Shown piece after piece: positions 8,092 to 16,778 of a stretch of DNA of 64,000 bases. The stretch is from positions 248,001 through 312,000 of the forward strand of contig DFZK01000012.1 of the NCBI GenBank assembly GCA_002382085.1, read 5' to 3'. The notes under the pieces were generated by a model. It had not been told where the DNA came from, did not search any database, and saw only the letters and a list, made by a program, of their open reading frames with translations. The first letter of the stretch is position 1; every line of letters starts with the position of its first letter. The stretch is from Sulfurospirillum sp. UBA4058. GTDB taxonomy: Bacteria > Campylobacterota > Campylobacteria > Campylobacterales > Sulfurospirillaceae. The position numbers and the translations under genes are program-made.

Positions 8092-8775
8092 ATGAACATT
8101 ATCGCCATCAACGGAAGTCCTAGAAAAAATGCCAACACCGCCACGTTGCTTAAAAAAGCGCTAGATGGAGCGCGCCAAAACGGCGCTCAAACAGAGCTGA
8201 TCCACCTGTACGATCTTTCTTACCAAGGCTGTGTCAGCTGCTTTGCGTGCAAACTTCCCAACGGAAGATCACACGGCAGATGCGCGCATAAGGACGAACT
8301 TAAACCGCTCCTCGAAAAACTCCACAACGCCGATGCCATTCTCTTAGGTTCACCGATTTATTTTGGCAATATCACGGGCATGATGCGCTCGTTTATCGAA
8401 CGTTTTGCGTTTCAATACACCGTGTACGACACACACTACTCTTCACTCTTTCCTCGCAAAATTCCTATCGGGTTTATCTACACAATGAATTTAGATGAAA
8501 AACGCATGAAAGAATGGGGCTACGTCGAAGCGCTGAATGGTCTTCAAAACAGACTAGGAAGCATTTTTGGCTCTTCAGAAGGACTTTACGTGACCGACAC
8601 GTACCAGTTTAAAGACTACTCCCAATACGACATCACCGCATTTAGTGAACCGCTTAAAGCCAAAAGACGCCAAGAGTTTTTTCCGCAAGACTGCAAAAAA
8701 GCCTACGATATGGGAGCACGTTTTGCACGCGAGGGAAGTTCAACCGATTTTCACGGCGCAAGGGAACCTCATTAA
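8092..8775 (+). CDS. NADPH-dependent FMN reductase / flavodoxin-fold protein
   Basis: The start at 8092 is chosen because it follows AAAGGAAACACT and begins MNIIAINGSPRKN, the FMN phosphate loop typical of this family; an in-frame upstream ATG adds 14 unlikely residues. The 227-residue protein has the phosphate loop, a cysteine cluster CVSCFACK near residues 43 to 50 followed by a fourth cysteine ten residues later, and SPIYFGNITGMMRSFIERF. The cluster resembles iron-sulfur flavoproteins (Isf), but the spacing is wider than the usual compact motif. It probably reduces quinones, nitro compounds or disulfides in the cytosol. Divergent from the HxlR regulator, its likely controller. Confidence 0.88.
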   Translation: MNIIAINGSPRKNANTATLLKKALDGARQNGAQTELIHLYDLSYQGCVSCFACKLPNGRSHGRCAHKDELKPLLEKLHNADAILLGSPIYFGNITGMMRSFIERFAFQYTVYDTHYSSLFPRKIPIGFIYTMNLDEKRMKEWGYVEALNGLQNRLGSIFGSSEGLYVTDTYQFKDYSQYDITAFSEPLKAKRRQEFFPQDCKKAYDMGARFAREGSSTDFHGAREPH

Positions 8776-8788
8776 CGGGTAAGATATC

Positions 8789-8820
8789 TTTACATGTAAG
8801 CATTTGAGCTTACATGTAAA
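8789..8820. terminator. Inverted TTACATGTAA pair forming a terminator-like hairpin
   Basis: Arms TTTACATGTAAGC (8789-8801) and GCTTACATGTAAA (8808-8820) form a perfect 13-base stem with loop ATTTGA, followed rightward by TGTTTTTAT. Each arm contains a perfect TTACATGTAA. It sits between the convergent flavoprotein and SapC-family genes. Confidence 0.75.
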
Positions 8821-8825
8821 TGTTT

Positions 8826-9515
8826 TTATAAGCCTAAACGTCGAATATTGCTGAGTGAGATCAAGTGCGCCGTGATTAAAGGCGTTGCCCCTTTTTTACA
8901 GATGTCGAGTTTCTTTTTATCGTTCAAACGGTTAAATTTCTCTTCATCGACCGTGAAAAAGCCGTTGATCGTATGGGTTTTGCCCTCTTCGTCTATGACG
9001 TTCGCACTTTTTTGTACCAATAATTCCGATTTATAAAGCTCTTTGATGAACGCACTGCACGATTGAAGTTCGCCTTGAAAACGCACTAAAAAATCCAAAA
9101 TATTTTTGGTTAAATCACTCGGCGTTTGATCCTCTTTAAACAAGGCGCGTGCTTGATTGGACGCGTTAAGCTCTTCCAAGCCCTCCTCTTCGATCGCCAA
9201 CGAAAAGCCCTCTTTTCCTTCGTTTTGAACCAACGCAAACGGATAACGTCTCAAAAATGCGGGAACGTATTTACCTCGTTTAAAACGTTTGTTTTCATCC
9301 AAAGAGACGTTTTTATCGTTAAAGCCAAATAGCGCAATCGCCAACCAATCGCCCTCTTGATTCTTGGTAAACAAAATCGGATAATCCTTGCATGCCTCGT
9401 AAAATTCGCCGATGCCCAGTGGTGTGCTGATCATCTTTTCTAAATTGGGATAACTCAGCGCGTCGTTAACGGCTTTGGTTTGATCGTTCGGTTGGTTGAT
9501 GATATGTAATGCCAT
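8826..9515 (-). CDS. SapC-family protein
   Basis: A 229-residue cytosolic protein matching the SapC family, named after a gene near the Campylobacter fetus surface-layer transporter. It shows the family features: an N-terminal SYPNLEKMISTPLGIGEFYEA, a central YVPAFLRRYPFAL (Phe-Leu-Arg-Arg-Tyr-Pro-Phe is the strongest signature), an acidic segment and a long C-terminal region ending SLSNIRRLGL. No signal peptide is present. The biochemical role is not known, and no S-layer gene is visible nearby. It is a single leftward gene with an ATG start at 9515, after the hairpin that follows acs. Confidence 0.82.
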   Translation of the reverse strand: MALHIINQPNDQTKAVNDALSYPNLEKMISTPLGIGEFYEACKDYPILFTKNQEGDWLAIALFGFNDKNVSLDENKRFKRGKYVPAFLRRYPFALVQNEGKEGFSLAIEEEGLEELNASNQARALFKEDQTPSDLTKNILDFLVRFQGELQSCSAFIKELYKSELLVQKSANVIDEEGKTHTINGFFTVDEEKFNRLNDKKKLDICKKGATPLITAHLISLSNIRRLGL

Positions 9516-9598
9516 GATGAATGTTCCTCTATGGATAGTAAAATAAACCGTATCATAGCATTTTAAGGTGCAATTTTTACTGTAGAAAGAGACGAAGC

Positions 9599-9627
9599 GG
9601 CGGCTACACTGTCACGGTGTAGCCGCC
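9599..9627 (-). terminator. Stem-loop downstream of acs
   Basis: Perfect 11-base arms GGCGGCTACAC and GTGTAGCCGCC with a seven-base loop, just past the acs stop. It is GC-rich and strong but lacks a T-run, so it may terminate or protect the acs transcript. Confidence 0.6.
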
Positions 9628-9635
9628 TTAAAAGA

Positions 9636-11585
9636 TTAGAACTGGACGAGATTTTGGATCTTCTCAACGATGCTTGGATCTTCCAACGTTGAGATATCTT
9701 GAGTGATCGGCTCTTTCTTTGCGATCGAACGTAAAATTCTTCGCATGATCTTGCCGCTTCTGGTCTTCGGTAATCCCGGAACGAAACGAATCGCATCGAG
9801 TTTGGCGATATTGCCGATCTCTTTTACGATGAGTTTATTGAGCTCTTGGATCATATAAACTTCTTCGCCGATCGTATCGTCGCCTTTAATCACGATATAG
9901 GCAAAAATTCCCTCGCCTTTGATCGGATCGGGACGTCCGACGACCGCGACTTCGGCGACGTTTTCGTGATGTCCGAGAACGGCTTCGATCTCTGCCGTTC
10001 CGATACGGTGACCCGAAACGTTAATAACGTCGTCCGTACGTCCGGTAATGATAATATAACCGTCTTCGTCGTACATCGCACCGTCACCCGAAAAGTACAC
10101 GGGTACGCCGTCTTTTTTATGATCGCCGAAGTACGACTTCACAAAGCGATCGCTATCACCCCAGATATTGCGAATCATGGACGGCCACGGGCGCGTAATG
10201 CATAAAAAGCCTTTTTCATGCGGTGTGCTCACGCGTTGTCCATGCTCATCTAAAATCTCTGCTTTAATGCCCGGAAGCGGAAACGTCGCCGAACCCGGTT
10301 TAATCGGTGTCGCACCCGGAAGCGGCGTAATCATATGACCGCCCGTTTCAGTTTGCCACCATGTATCCACGATCGGACAACGTCCGCCGCCGATCTCCTC
10401 ATAGTACCACATCCACGCATCGGGATTGATCGGTTCACCGACCGTTCCTAAGACTTTAAGCGAACTCAAATCGTAACGTTTAGGCGCATCCGCCCCCTCT
10501 TTATGCAATAATCGAATCGCCGTCGGTGCGGTGTAAAATTGATTGACGCGATGCTCTTCGATCATACTCCACCATCGACCCACATCGGGAAACGTCGGAA
10601 CGCCTTCGTACATAATGGTCGTTGCGCCCATCGCCAAAGGTCCGTAAACGATGTACGTATGCCCCGTAATCCAACCCACGTCCGCCGTACACCAAAACGT
10701 ATCGTTCTCTTTGACGTCGAAAACGTGCTCCATCGTATACTGCGCCCAAAGGATATAACCGGCACTACTGTGTTGCACGCCTTTAGGTTTGCCCGTACTG
10801 CCTGAGGTGTAGAGTAAGAAAAGCGGATCTTCCGCATCCATCCACTCCGGCTCGCAGTATTGCGATTCGTTCATGATAATTTCGTTGTAAACGTAATCGC
10901 GTCCGGGAACGTACTCGATATCTTCAAAGTTGCGTTGTACGATCAACACTTTGTCGCAACATTCACACCCTTCTTTCAACGCTTCGTCGACGACGGGTTT
11001 TAACATGTAAGGCTTGCCGCGTCGAAACGCACCATCCGCCGTGATAACGAGTTTTGCCTGCGCATCTTGAATACGATCTCTTAACGCATCCGCCGAAAAG
11101 CCGCCGAATACGACCGAATGAATCGCTCCGATCTTAGCGCACGCCAACATCGCAAACGCCGCTTCGGGAATCATCGGCATATACAAAACGACGCGATCGC
11201 CTTTTTGAATACCGAAACGGTTTCGCATCAAATTCGCTAAACGATTGACGCGGTAAAACAATTGAAGATAGGTAATAATACGGCGTTTACCGTCTTCGCC
11301 TTCCCAAATAATCGCCGCTTTGTTTTTACGACTGTTTAAATGCCTGCCTAAACATTGGTGCGTAACGTTGAGCTTTCCTCCTTCAAACCATTTGTAAAAC
11401 GGAGCGTTGTCTTCGTTTAATACGCGATCGTAAGGTTTAAACCACTCGATTTTTTCGCGAGCAAGCTTATCCCAATAGCCTTCAAAATTTTCATCGGCTT
11501 GAATACAAAGCTCTTTGTATTCGCACATATTTTTAATTCTTGCCTCTTTGCTGAGTGTTCTGTTAGGTTCAAAAACGTGTGACAT
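9636..11585 (-). CDS. acs: Acetyl-CoA synthetase
   Basis: AMP-forming acetate-CoA ligase, converting acetate, ATP and CoA to acetyl-CoA in the cytosol. The 649-residue length is normal. Motifs seen are the phosphate loop LLYTSGSTGKPKGVQH near residue 262, the WWQTETGG block near residue 412, and the C-terminal PKTRSGKIMRRILR whose lysine is the known acetylation switch of Acs. It is the third gene of a leftward group, yjcH-actP-acs, with about 110 bases between actP and acs that hold a hairpin and one TTACATGTAA. A TTACATGT-type site also occurs inside the gene at 11003-11010. Strong assignment. Confidence 0.97.
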   Translation of the reverse strand: MSHVFEPNRTLSKEARIKNMCEYKELCIQADENFEGYWDKLAREKIEWFKPYDRVLNEDNAPFYKWFEGGKLNVTHQCLGRHLNSRKNKAAIIWEGEDGKRRIITYLQLFYRVNRLANLMRNRFGIQKGDRVVLYMPMIPEAAFAMLACAKIGAIHSVVFGGFSADALRDRIQDAQAKLVITADGAFRRGKPYMLKPVVDEALKEGCECCDKVLIVQRNFEDIEYVPGRDYVYNEIIMNESQYCEPEWMDAEDPLFLLYTSGSTGKPKGVQHSSAGYILWAQYTMEHVFDVKENDTFWCTADVGWITGHTYIVYGPLAMGATTIMYEGVPTFPDVGRWWSMIEEHRVNQFYTAPTAIRLLHKEGADAPKRYDLSSLKVLGTVGEPINPDAWMWYYEEIGGGRCPIVDTWWQTETGGHMITPLPGATPIKPGSATFPLPGIKAEILDEHGQRVSTPHEKGFLCITRPWPSMIRNIWGDSDRFVKSYFGDHKKDGVPVYFSGDGAMYDEDGYIIITGRTDDVINVSGHRIGTAEIEAVLGHHENVAEVAVVGRPDPIKGEGIFAYIVIKGDDTIGEEVYMIQELNKLIVKEIGNIAKLDAIRFVPGLPKTRSGKIMRRILRSIAKKEPITQDISTLEDPSIVEKIQNLVQF

Positions 11586-11616
11586 TGTTCTAATCCTTCA
11601 AAGTTCATTTTTACAC

Positions 11617-11641
11617 GGTGTTTAGGTTTTGCCTAAACACC
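11617..11641. terminator. Stem-loop between actP and acs
   Basis: Ten-base arms GGTGTTTAGG and CCTAAACACC with a five-base loop, in the gap between actP and acs. It may reduce read-through or separate mRNA segments with different stability. Confidence 0.5.
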
Positions 11642-11675
11642 TACTAAAGCTTGCTTCTTACGAAGCAGAATTCTT

Positions 11676-11685
11676 TTACATGTAA
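11676..11685. repeat. TTACATGTAA palindrome, intergenic
   Basis: Perfect copy shortly after the actP stop codon, in the actP-acs gap, flanked by TCTT and AGGC. Confidence 0.8.
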
Positions 11686-11697
11686 AGGCAAAGCCCT

Positions 11698-13338
11698 TTA
11701 ATGTGAGCTTGCACCTTCCGCACCGATGCCCGTTTGACTTCGGATAAATTGGTGTTCGTATGCCTCGATCTCTTTTTGAGCATCTTCGCTTTGATCCATT
11801 AAAGAGAAGAGCCAAATACCGATAAAAGCAACCGCCATCGAGAAAATCGCCGGGTTACCGTAAGCGTAGATCGCGGTTTTATAGCCTAAAACGTCGACCC
11901 AAACCGCTTTACTCAAGATAACCAAAACAATCGCCGTTAAAAGTCCCAACGATCCGCCCCAAACGGCACCTTTAGTCGTCAACTTTTTCCAAAACATCGA
12001 TAAGAACAAGATAGGGAAGTTCGCACTTGCCGCAATCGCAAACGCAAGACCTACCATGAACGCGATGTTCTGTTTCTCAAACGCAATGCCCAAGAAAATC
12101 GCAACAATCCCTAAAGCGATCGTCGAGTATTTGGACACTTTCATCTCCATCATCTCATCGACGCGACCTCTGGCAAAAACGTTCGCGTAAAGATCGTGGC
12201 TGACCGCACTCGCACCGGCAAGCGTTAAGCCAGAGACGACCGCTAAGATCGTCGCAAACGCAACCGCCGAGATAAACCCTAAGAAAAGGTTTCCTCCGAT
12301 CGCATGAGCGGTATGAATCGCCGACATGTTACCCCCACCAATGATGCCGCCTTTGATTGGATCAAGATAGGTCGGATCATTCGTTAACAAAACGATAGCA
12401 CCAAAACCTATGATGAATGTTAAAATATAAAAATAACCGATAAATCCAGTCGCGACAAAGACCGATTTTCGTGCCTCTTTGGCATCGCTGACGGTAAAGA
12501 AACGCATCAAGATGTGAGGCAAACCGGCCGTTCCAAACATCAACGCCATACCTAAGCTGATCGCCGAAATCGGATCGCTAACCAAACCGCCCGGTGCCAT
12601 GATCGATGCGCTTTTCTTTGCCGCAACCGCTTGGGAGAAGAGTGACTCAAAGCTAAAGCCTACTTTGTACATGATCATAATCGCCATGAACGATGCACCG
12701 GAGAGCAATAAAACCGCTTTGATGATCTGAACCCACGTTGTTGCCAACATGCCACCAAATGTAACATACAAGATCATCAAGATACCGACCATAATAACCG
12801 CGTACTCATAATCGAGTCCGAACAAGATCTGGATCAACTGCCCTGCACCGACCATCTGCGCGATCAAATACAGTGCCACCGTTGCCAAGGAACCAAATGC
12901 CGCAAGGGTACGGATCGGCGTTTGGCGTAAACGGTACGATGCTACGTCCGAGAAGGTGTATTTTCCAAGGTTACGAAGCTGTTCCGCCACCAAGAAAAGG
13001 ATGATCGGCCAACCGACCAAAAAACCGATGGAGTAGATCAATCCGTCAAACCCTTTGAGGTAAACCAAGCCTGAAATTCCCAAAAACGATGCCGCCGACA
13101 TATAATCGCCCGCAATCGCAAGCCCATTTTGAAAGCCCGTAATGCCTCCGCCGGCGGTGTAAAAATCTTTCGCCGTTTTGGTTCGTTTTGCCGCCCAGTA
13201 GGTAATGCCGAGCGTCGCAACGACAAAAAGAAGAAACATAACGATCGCTGAAATATTCAAGTCTCGTTTACCGCTAAATTGTGCGTCCGCCGCAAAAACA
13301 AAGCTACTTAAGCTTAAAAGGAGTAAGCCCCATTTCAT
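11698..13338 (-). CDS. actP: Acetate:sodium symporter ActP
   Basis: A 546-residue sodium:solute symporter with an N-terminal signal-like segment and about thirteen hydrophobic helices. ActP family features include the AKDFYTAGGGITGFQNGLAIAGDYMSAASFLGISG region near residues 55 to 90, written here only as the span, and the conserved GRVDEMMEMKVSK loop near residue 390. It imports acetate and other short acids across the inner membrane with sodium. The start overlaps the yjcH stop by four bases, so the pair is translationally coupled. Together with acs downstream and the two-component system upstream this is an acetate uptake and activation unit. Confidence 0.93.
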   Translation of the reverse strand: MKWGLLLLSLSSFVFAADAQFSGKRDLNISAIVMFLLFVVATLGITYWAAKRTKTAKDFYTAGGGITGFQNGLAIAGDYMSAASFLGISGLVYLKGFDGLIYSIGFLVGWPIILFLVAEQLRNLGKYTFSDVASYRLRQTPIRTLAAFGSLATVALYLIAQMVGAGQLIQILFGLDYEYAVIMVGILMILYVTFGGMLATTWVQIIKAVLLLSGASFMAIMIMYKVGFSFESLFSQAVAAKKSASIMAPGGLVSDPISAISLGMALMFGTAGLPHILMRFFTVSDAKEARKSVFVATGFIGYFYILTFIIGFGAIVLLTNDPTYLDPIKGGIIGGGNMSAIHTAHAIGGNLFLGFISAVAFATILAVVSGLTLAGASAVSHDLYANVFARGRVDEMMEMKVSKYSTIALGIVAIFLGIAFEKQNIAFMVGLAFAIAASANFPILFLSMFWKKLTTKGAVWGGSLGLLTAIVLVILSKAVWVDVLGYKTAIYAYGNPAIFSMAVAFIGIWLFSLMDQSEDAQKEIEAYEHQFIRSQTGIGAEGASSH

Positions 13339-13649
13339 TCGCCGCTCCTTACTTCTTCTTTGATTTGATTCGTCATATCGTCAAATTCTCCGTTGGCTCT
13401 TTGGGTGTAAATACCCGTTAGAACAAACGCTATTACGATGACCGACAACCCGACGGGAATTCCGACCGTCGTAACGCCCTCTCCGATCTTTTGCGCAAAG
13501 GTTGCGGGAGAAAAAGCAATTACGAGAATAAACGCGTAATACACCACAAGCATCACAATCGAAAGTTGCCATGCAAAGCGGCTTCTTTTTTGTACGAGTT
13601 CGGCAAACTTTGGATTTGCTTTGACTCTGTCGTAGACATGTTGGCTCAT
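13335..13649 (-). CDS. yjcH: DUF485 membrane protein YjcH
   Basis: A 104-residue protein with two hydrophobic helices (LSIVMLVVYYAFILVIAFSP and a second near residues 62 to 82) and the family N-terminal block NPKFAELVQKRSRFAW. DUF485/YjcH genes almost always sit directly before actP, as here, with a four-base overlap. The role is thought to be accessory to the symporter but is not established. An AAGGAGCA ribosome site precedes the ATG. Confidence 0.9.
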   Translation of the reverse strand: MSQHVYDRVKANPKFAELVQKRSRFAWQLSIVMLVVYYAFILVIAFSPATFAQKIGEGVTTVGIPVGLSVIVIAFVLTGIYTQRANGEFDDMTNQIKEEVRSGE

Positions 13650-13780
13650 AAATGCTCCTTCATAGAAAATGTGTGAATCACGAAGAAATTGTAAATAAGT
13701 AACATAGCATTATCGTAGCATTTTGAAAATCGCAGAAAAACCGTGAGGATATTTAAAATAAATGTGTATTTTGGTAACTT

Positions 13781-14458
13781 TTAACGCTTTTGTTCCGGCA
13801 AGTAACGTTCAATTTTGTAGCCGACCCCTTTCAAATTGACAATAAAATCTTCCTTAAGAAGCTTGCGAAAACGGCTTATTTCAGCCCTAATTGTGGCATT
13901 GTCTACCGGTTCGTCGTTCCATGCGTAACTGCGAAATTTTTCGAAGTCCACCACGATGCCGATATTCTCGCACAATAGCGTTACTATTTGTAACTGCTTC
14001 TTCGTAAGCACTTGAACGTTGTTGTTGTAAAACAACATTTGTTCTTGTTTGGAGAAGACGTATTTGGGACTTAAGATGATGTGTTGCATCCGTTTGATCT
14101 CATACTCTTTTTTGATCTTATCGATGCGAAGCCCGAGTTCTTTGAGATGAAACGGCTTTTTAAGATAGTCCGACGCCCCCAGTTCAAACGCTTGGGTGAT
14201 GTCGTCGATATCGACGTTGGCACTGATAAAAATGCTCGGATAGTTCTGTTCGATCTCGTTCAACGACTTTAAAAGTTCCAAACCCGTCATTTTCGGAATG
14301 TTAATATCTAAGATCAAAAGATCAAACGACTCTTGGCGTATCGCGGCGTACGCTTCGTCGCCTTTGCCGAAGCTTACGACCTTGTGTCCCAAGGCTTCCA
14401 AATACTCCTCAATCGAGCTACGGAGCATCCATTCGTCTTCCAATAATAAAATTTTCAT
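13781..14458 (-). CDS. OmpR-like response regulator beside the acetate genes
   Basis: A 225-residue response regulator. The receiver domain holds the acidic pair (LLEDEW), the phosphoacceptor aspartate 51 in LILDINIPKMTG, and the switch lysine in YLKKPF near residue 104. The C-terminal part (TKKQLQIVTLLCENIG, NATIRAEISRFRKLL, LKGVGYKIE) is a winged-helix transcriptional regulator domain. The paired histidine kinase gene lies two bases upstream in the same direction. Because the pair is directly upstream of yjcH-actP-acs and reads toward it, control of acetate uptake is a good inference. About 130 bases without a gene separate it from yjcH. Confidence 0.92.
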   Translation of the reverse strand: MKILLLEDEWMLRSSIEEYLEALGHKVVSFGKGDEAYAAIRQESFDLLILDINIPKMTGLELLKSLNEIEQNYPSIFISANVDIDDITQAFELGASDYLKKPFHLKELGLRIDKIKKEYEIKRMQHIILSPKYVFSKQEQMLFYNNNVQVLTKKQLQIVTLLCENIGIVVDFEKFRSYAWNDEPVDNATIRAEISRFRKLLKEDFIVNLKGVGYKIERYLPEQKR

Positions 14459-14460
14459 CG

Positions 14461-15696
14461 CTATCCTTTCGTAAAACGGTAGGTAAAACGCGTCGACGCG
14501 TCCGAAGCGACGTTCACTTCGACGCCGTTACGGTCGCAAATCTCTTTGACGATATTGAGTCCCAAACCAAAACCGCCGCGCACGTCGTTTTCACGGTAGT
14601 ATCGGCTAAAGAGGTTCTCAATGGAGTGAATCGTATCGCCGACGTTTTCCACCTCAAAAACGATATGCTCCTCTTGCGCGTAAAGCTTTACATGTACGGT
14701 TTGTTTTTCGTAACTGTATTTAATCGCGTTGGAGATGTTATTGTCGCAAATCCGCTGTAACTCGATCTCGTTAAAAACAATGAAAAGATCGGGTGCTATG
14801 TCGGTGTGAAGCGTCAGTTTGTTTCCTTCGGCAACGTCTTCGAAATACTGCACTCTCTCTTGTAAAAACGATGAAAAATCGACCATCGATTTGGCGTAGA
14901 CGACATGATCTTTTTTGGCGACGTACGCCAAATCTTCGTAAATATTATCCAGCACTTTGACCGCCGCTTCGATTTTGACGAGGTAAGGATTTTTCTCAAA
15001 TTTGAGATTGTACAGATCGATGTTCATCAAAATAATCGAAAGCGGCGTATTGATCTCGTGTATCGCATTTTTCACGAAACGGTCTTGCGTTTCCAACAAC
15101 GCTTGCGTATAGGCGACGGAACGTTTGAGCTCTTCGGTCTTTTGCTCGATGATCGCCTCTAAATTGGTATTGAGTTTCGCAAGATCGTCGTTTTTACCGT
15201 GAATCTCCTCGATCATCGCGTTAGCGTGGTTGGCAATCTCGCGAAATTCACGAAAACGCATCTTTTCCGTGTCGATAAAACGGTAACTCTGCGCCGCTTC
15301 TTTAAACGACGCGACGATCAAGCGCACTTCGCGCGCCATCAGTTCGTTGACGTAGCGATACTCGATCGTACTGATCATATACATCACGAGTGCCAACGCA
15401 TAGATTTTGACCATAAAGTCGATGATTTTATCTTTGTACTCTTTGTGTTTGTGTTCCAAAACGATCTCAAGCGAACGTGCCGCTTCCACGCTGTTTCCAA
15501 GCGTTAACAAGGTCGACGGGTACGATGCTTCGATGCGTTCGATCTCTTTTTGATAGGCAAAATATTCGTTCGCGATAATCAAACACGCAAAAATAAAAAC
15601 AAACAATCCGGCAAATAACAGTGCCATAAAATTGATTTGGCGAATGCTTTTATTGGTTTTATCTTGCCATAACATGTAAGAGCCTTTGAAAAACAA
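14461..15696 (-). CDS. Sensor histidine kinase beside the acetate genes
   Basis: A 411-residue membrane kinase. Two transmembrane segments (near residues 25-45 and 93-110) bound a short periplasmic loop of about 45 residues. A helical linker leads to the phosphoacceptor histidine in AIHEINTPLSIIL, the N box (RICDNNISNAIKYS) and the G2 box (GGFGLGLNIVKEI). The small sensor region suggests sensing inside the membrane or through a partner. Two starts are possible: the first ATG at 15696, or an ATG seven codons later that sits inside a TTACATGTTA element. It is divergent from the agmatine deiminase gene and coupled to the response regulator. Confidence 0.9.
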   Translation of the reverse strand: MFFKGSYMLWQDKTNKSIRQINFMALLFAGLFVFIFACLIIANEYFAYQKEIERIEASYPSTLLTLGNSVEAARSLEIVLEHKHKEYKDKIIDFMVKIYALALVMYMISTIEYRYVNELMAREVRLIVASFKEAAQSYRFIDTEKMRFREFREIANHANAMIEEIHGKNDDLAKLNTNLEAIIEQKTEELKRSVAYTQALLETQDRFVKNAIHEINTPLSIILMNIDLYNLKFEKNPYLVKIEAAVKVLDNIYEDLAYVAKKDHVVYAKSMVDFSSFLQERVQYFEDVAEGNKLTLHTDIAPDLFIVFNEIELQRICDNNISNAIKYSYEKQTVHVKLYAQEEHIVFEVENVGDTIHSIENLFSRYYRENDVRGGFGLGLNIVKEICDRNGVEVNVASDASTRFTYRFTKG

Positions 15697-15744
15697 TTTC
15701 GTCCCTATTTTACCTTATAAAAGCCTCGCTCAAACCTATTTTGG

Positions 15745-15750
15745 TATAAT
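15745..15750 (+). promoter_or_regulatory. -10 box of agmatine deiminase promoter
   Basis: TATAAT in a TTTTGGTATAATTTAT context, 33 bases before the ATG. Confidence 0.55.
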
Positions 15751-15782
15751 TTATCCCAAATTAAAGCCGTACGGAGTGAAAA

Positions 15783-16778
15783 ATGAAACTAAGAATACCC
15801 GCCGAATGGGAAGAACAAGAGGCACTTATCGTCGTTTTCCCTCCCAAAAAGAGTGATTGGGCGCACTCTATCGAAGAAATTCATCAAACCTATCTCACGT
15901 TCATTTCAACCGTTGCACGCTTTCAGCACTGCATCGTCGTTTGCGAAGATAAAACGCATCTAGCCAACCTTCTGCCCAATCTTCAAAATATCACGCTGGT
16001 CGAAATGCTCACGAACGATACGTGGATACGCGATTTCGGAGGCATTAACGTTTACAAAAACCACCAACGCCGTACCTACGACTTCGTGTTTAACGCATGG
16101 GGCAATAAATTTGACGCAAGCATCGATAACACGATCACCAAACGTCTTTTTGACGAGGGCTATTTAAAAGGTAAACTCAAAAGCTTTGACTTCGTACTGG
16201 AGGGCGGCAGTATCGATAGCAACGGTCACGGCGTTATGCTTTCGACCGCGTATTGTCTTTTCGAAGAAAACCGCAACGCGCATCTTTCCAAAAAAGAGAT
16301 CAAGAAAACCTTGATTAAACATTTCGGACTCAAAGAGTTGATTGTTTTAAAACACGGTGCGCTGATGGGCGACGATACCGATTCGCACATCGATACGTTG
16401 GCTCGTTTTCTAAACAAAAACACGATCGCCTACGTGAAATGCTACGACAAAGAAGACGACCACTACGACGAGCTGAAAAAAATGGAAAAGGAGTTGAAAA
16501 AAACCTCTTTTGACCTTGTTCCCCTGCCCTTACCTTCGGCGAAGTTTTTCAACAACCACCGTCTTCCGGCAACCTATCTCAATTTTATTTTAATCAACAA
16601 CGCGGTTTTAGTTCCGCTTTACAACGACGCCTACGATACGAAAGCGTTAAAAACGTTTGCGCGCTATTTCCCCGATCGTGAAATCGTCGGTATCGATGCT
16701 TCGGTATTGATTCGCGAACACGGTAGTTTGCATTGCGCTTCGATGAACGTCTATAAAAAGAAGGATAACCTCTCGTGA
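15783..16778 (+). CDS. aguA: Agmatine deiminase
   Basis: A 331-residue protein of the peptidyl-arginine/agmatine deiminase family, hydrolysing agmatine to N-carbamoylputrescine and ammonia. Catalytic residues are visible: the aspartate in NDTWIRDFGGI near residue 82, the VLEGGSID block near residue 138, the DDTDSHIDTLARF histidine near residue 203, and the nucleophilic cysteine in HGSLHCASMN near the C terminus. The enzyme for the next step (carbamoylputrescine amidase) lies 3.3 kb away at 20128. The gene overlaps the following cation exporter by four bases. Size and motifs fit well; the substrate within the family is inferred from the presence of the amidase. Confidence 0.88.
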   Translation: MKLRIPAEWEEQEALIVVFPPKKSDWAHSIEEIHQTYLTFISTVARFQHCIVVCEDKTHLANLLPNLQNITLVEMLTNDTWIRDFGGINVYKNHQRRTYDFVFNAWGNKFDASIDNTITKRLFDEGYLKGKLKSFDFVLEGGSIDSNGHGVMLSTAYCLFEENRNAHLSKKEIKKTLIKHFGLKELIVLKHGALMGDDTDSHIDTLARFLNKNTIAYVKCYDKEDDHYDELKKMEKELKKTSFDLVPLPLPSAKFFNNHRLPATYLNFILINNAVLVPLYNDAYDTKALKTFARYFPDREIVGIDASVLIREHGSLHCASMNVYKKKDNLS

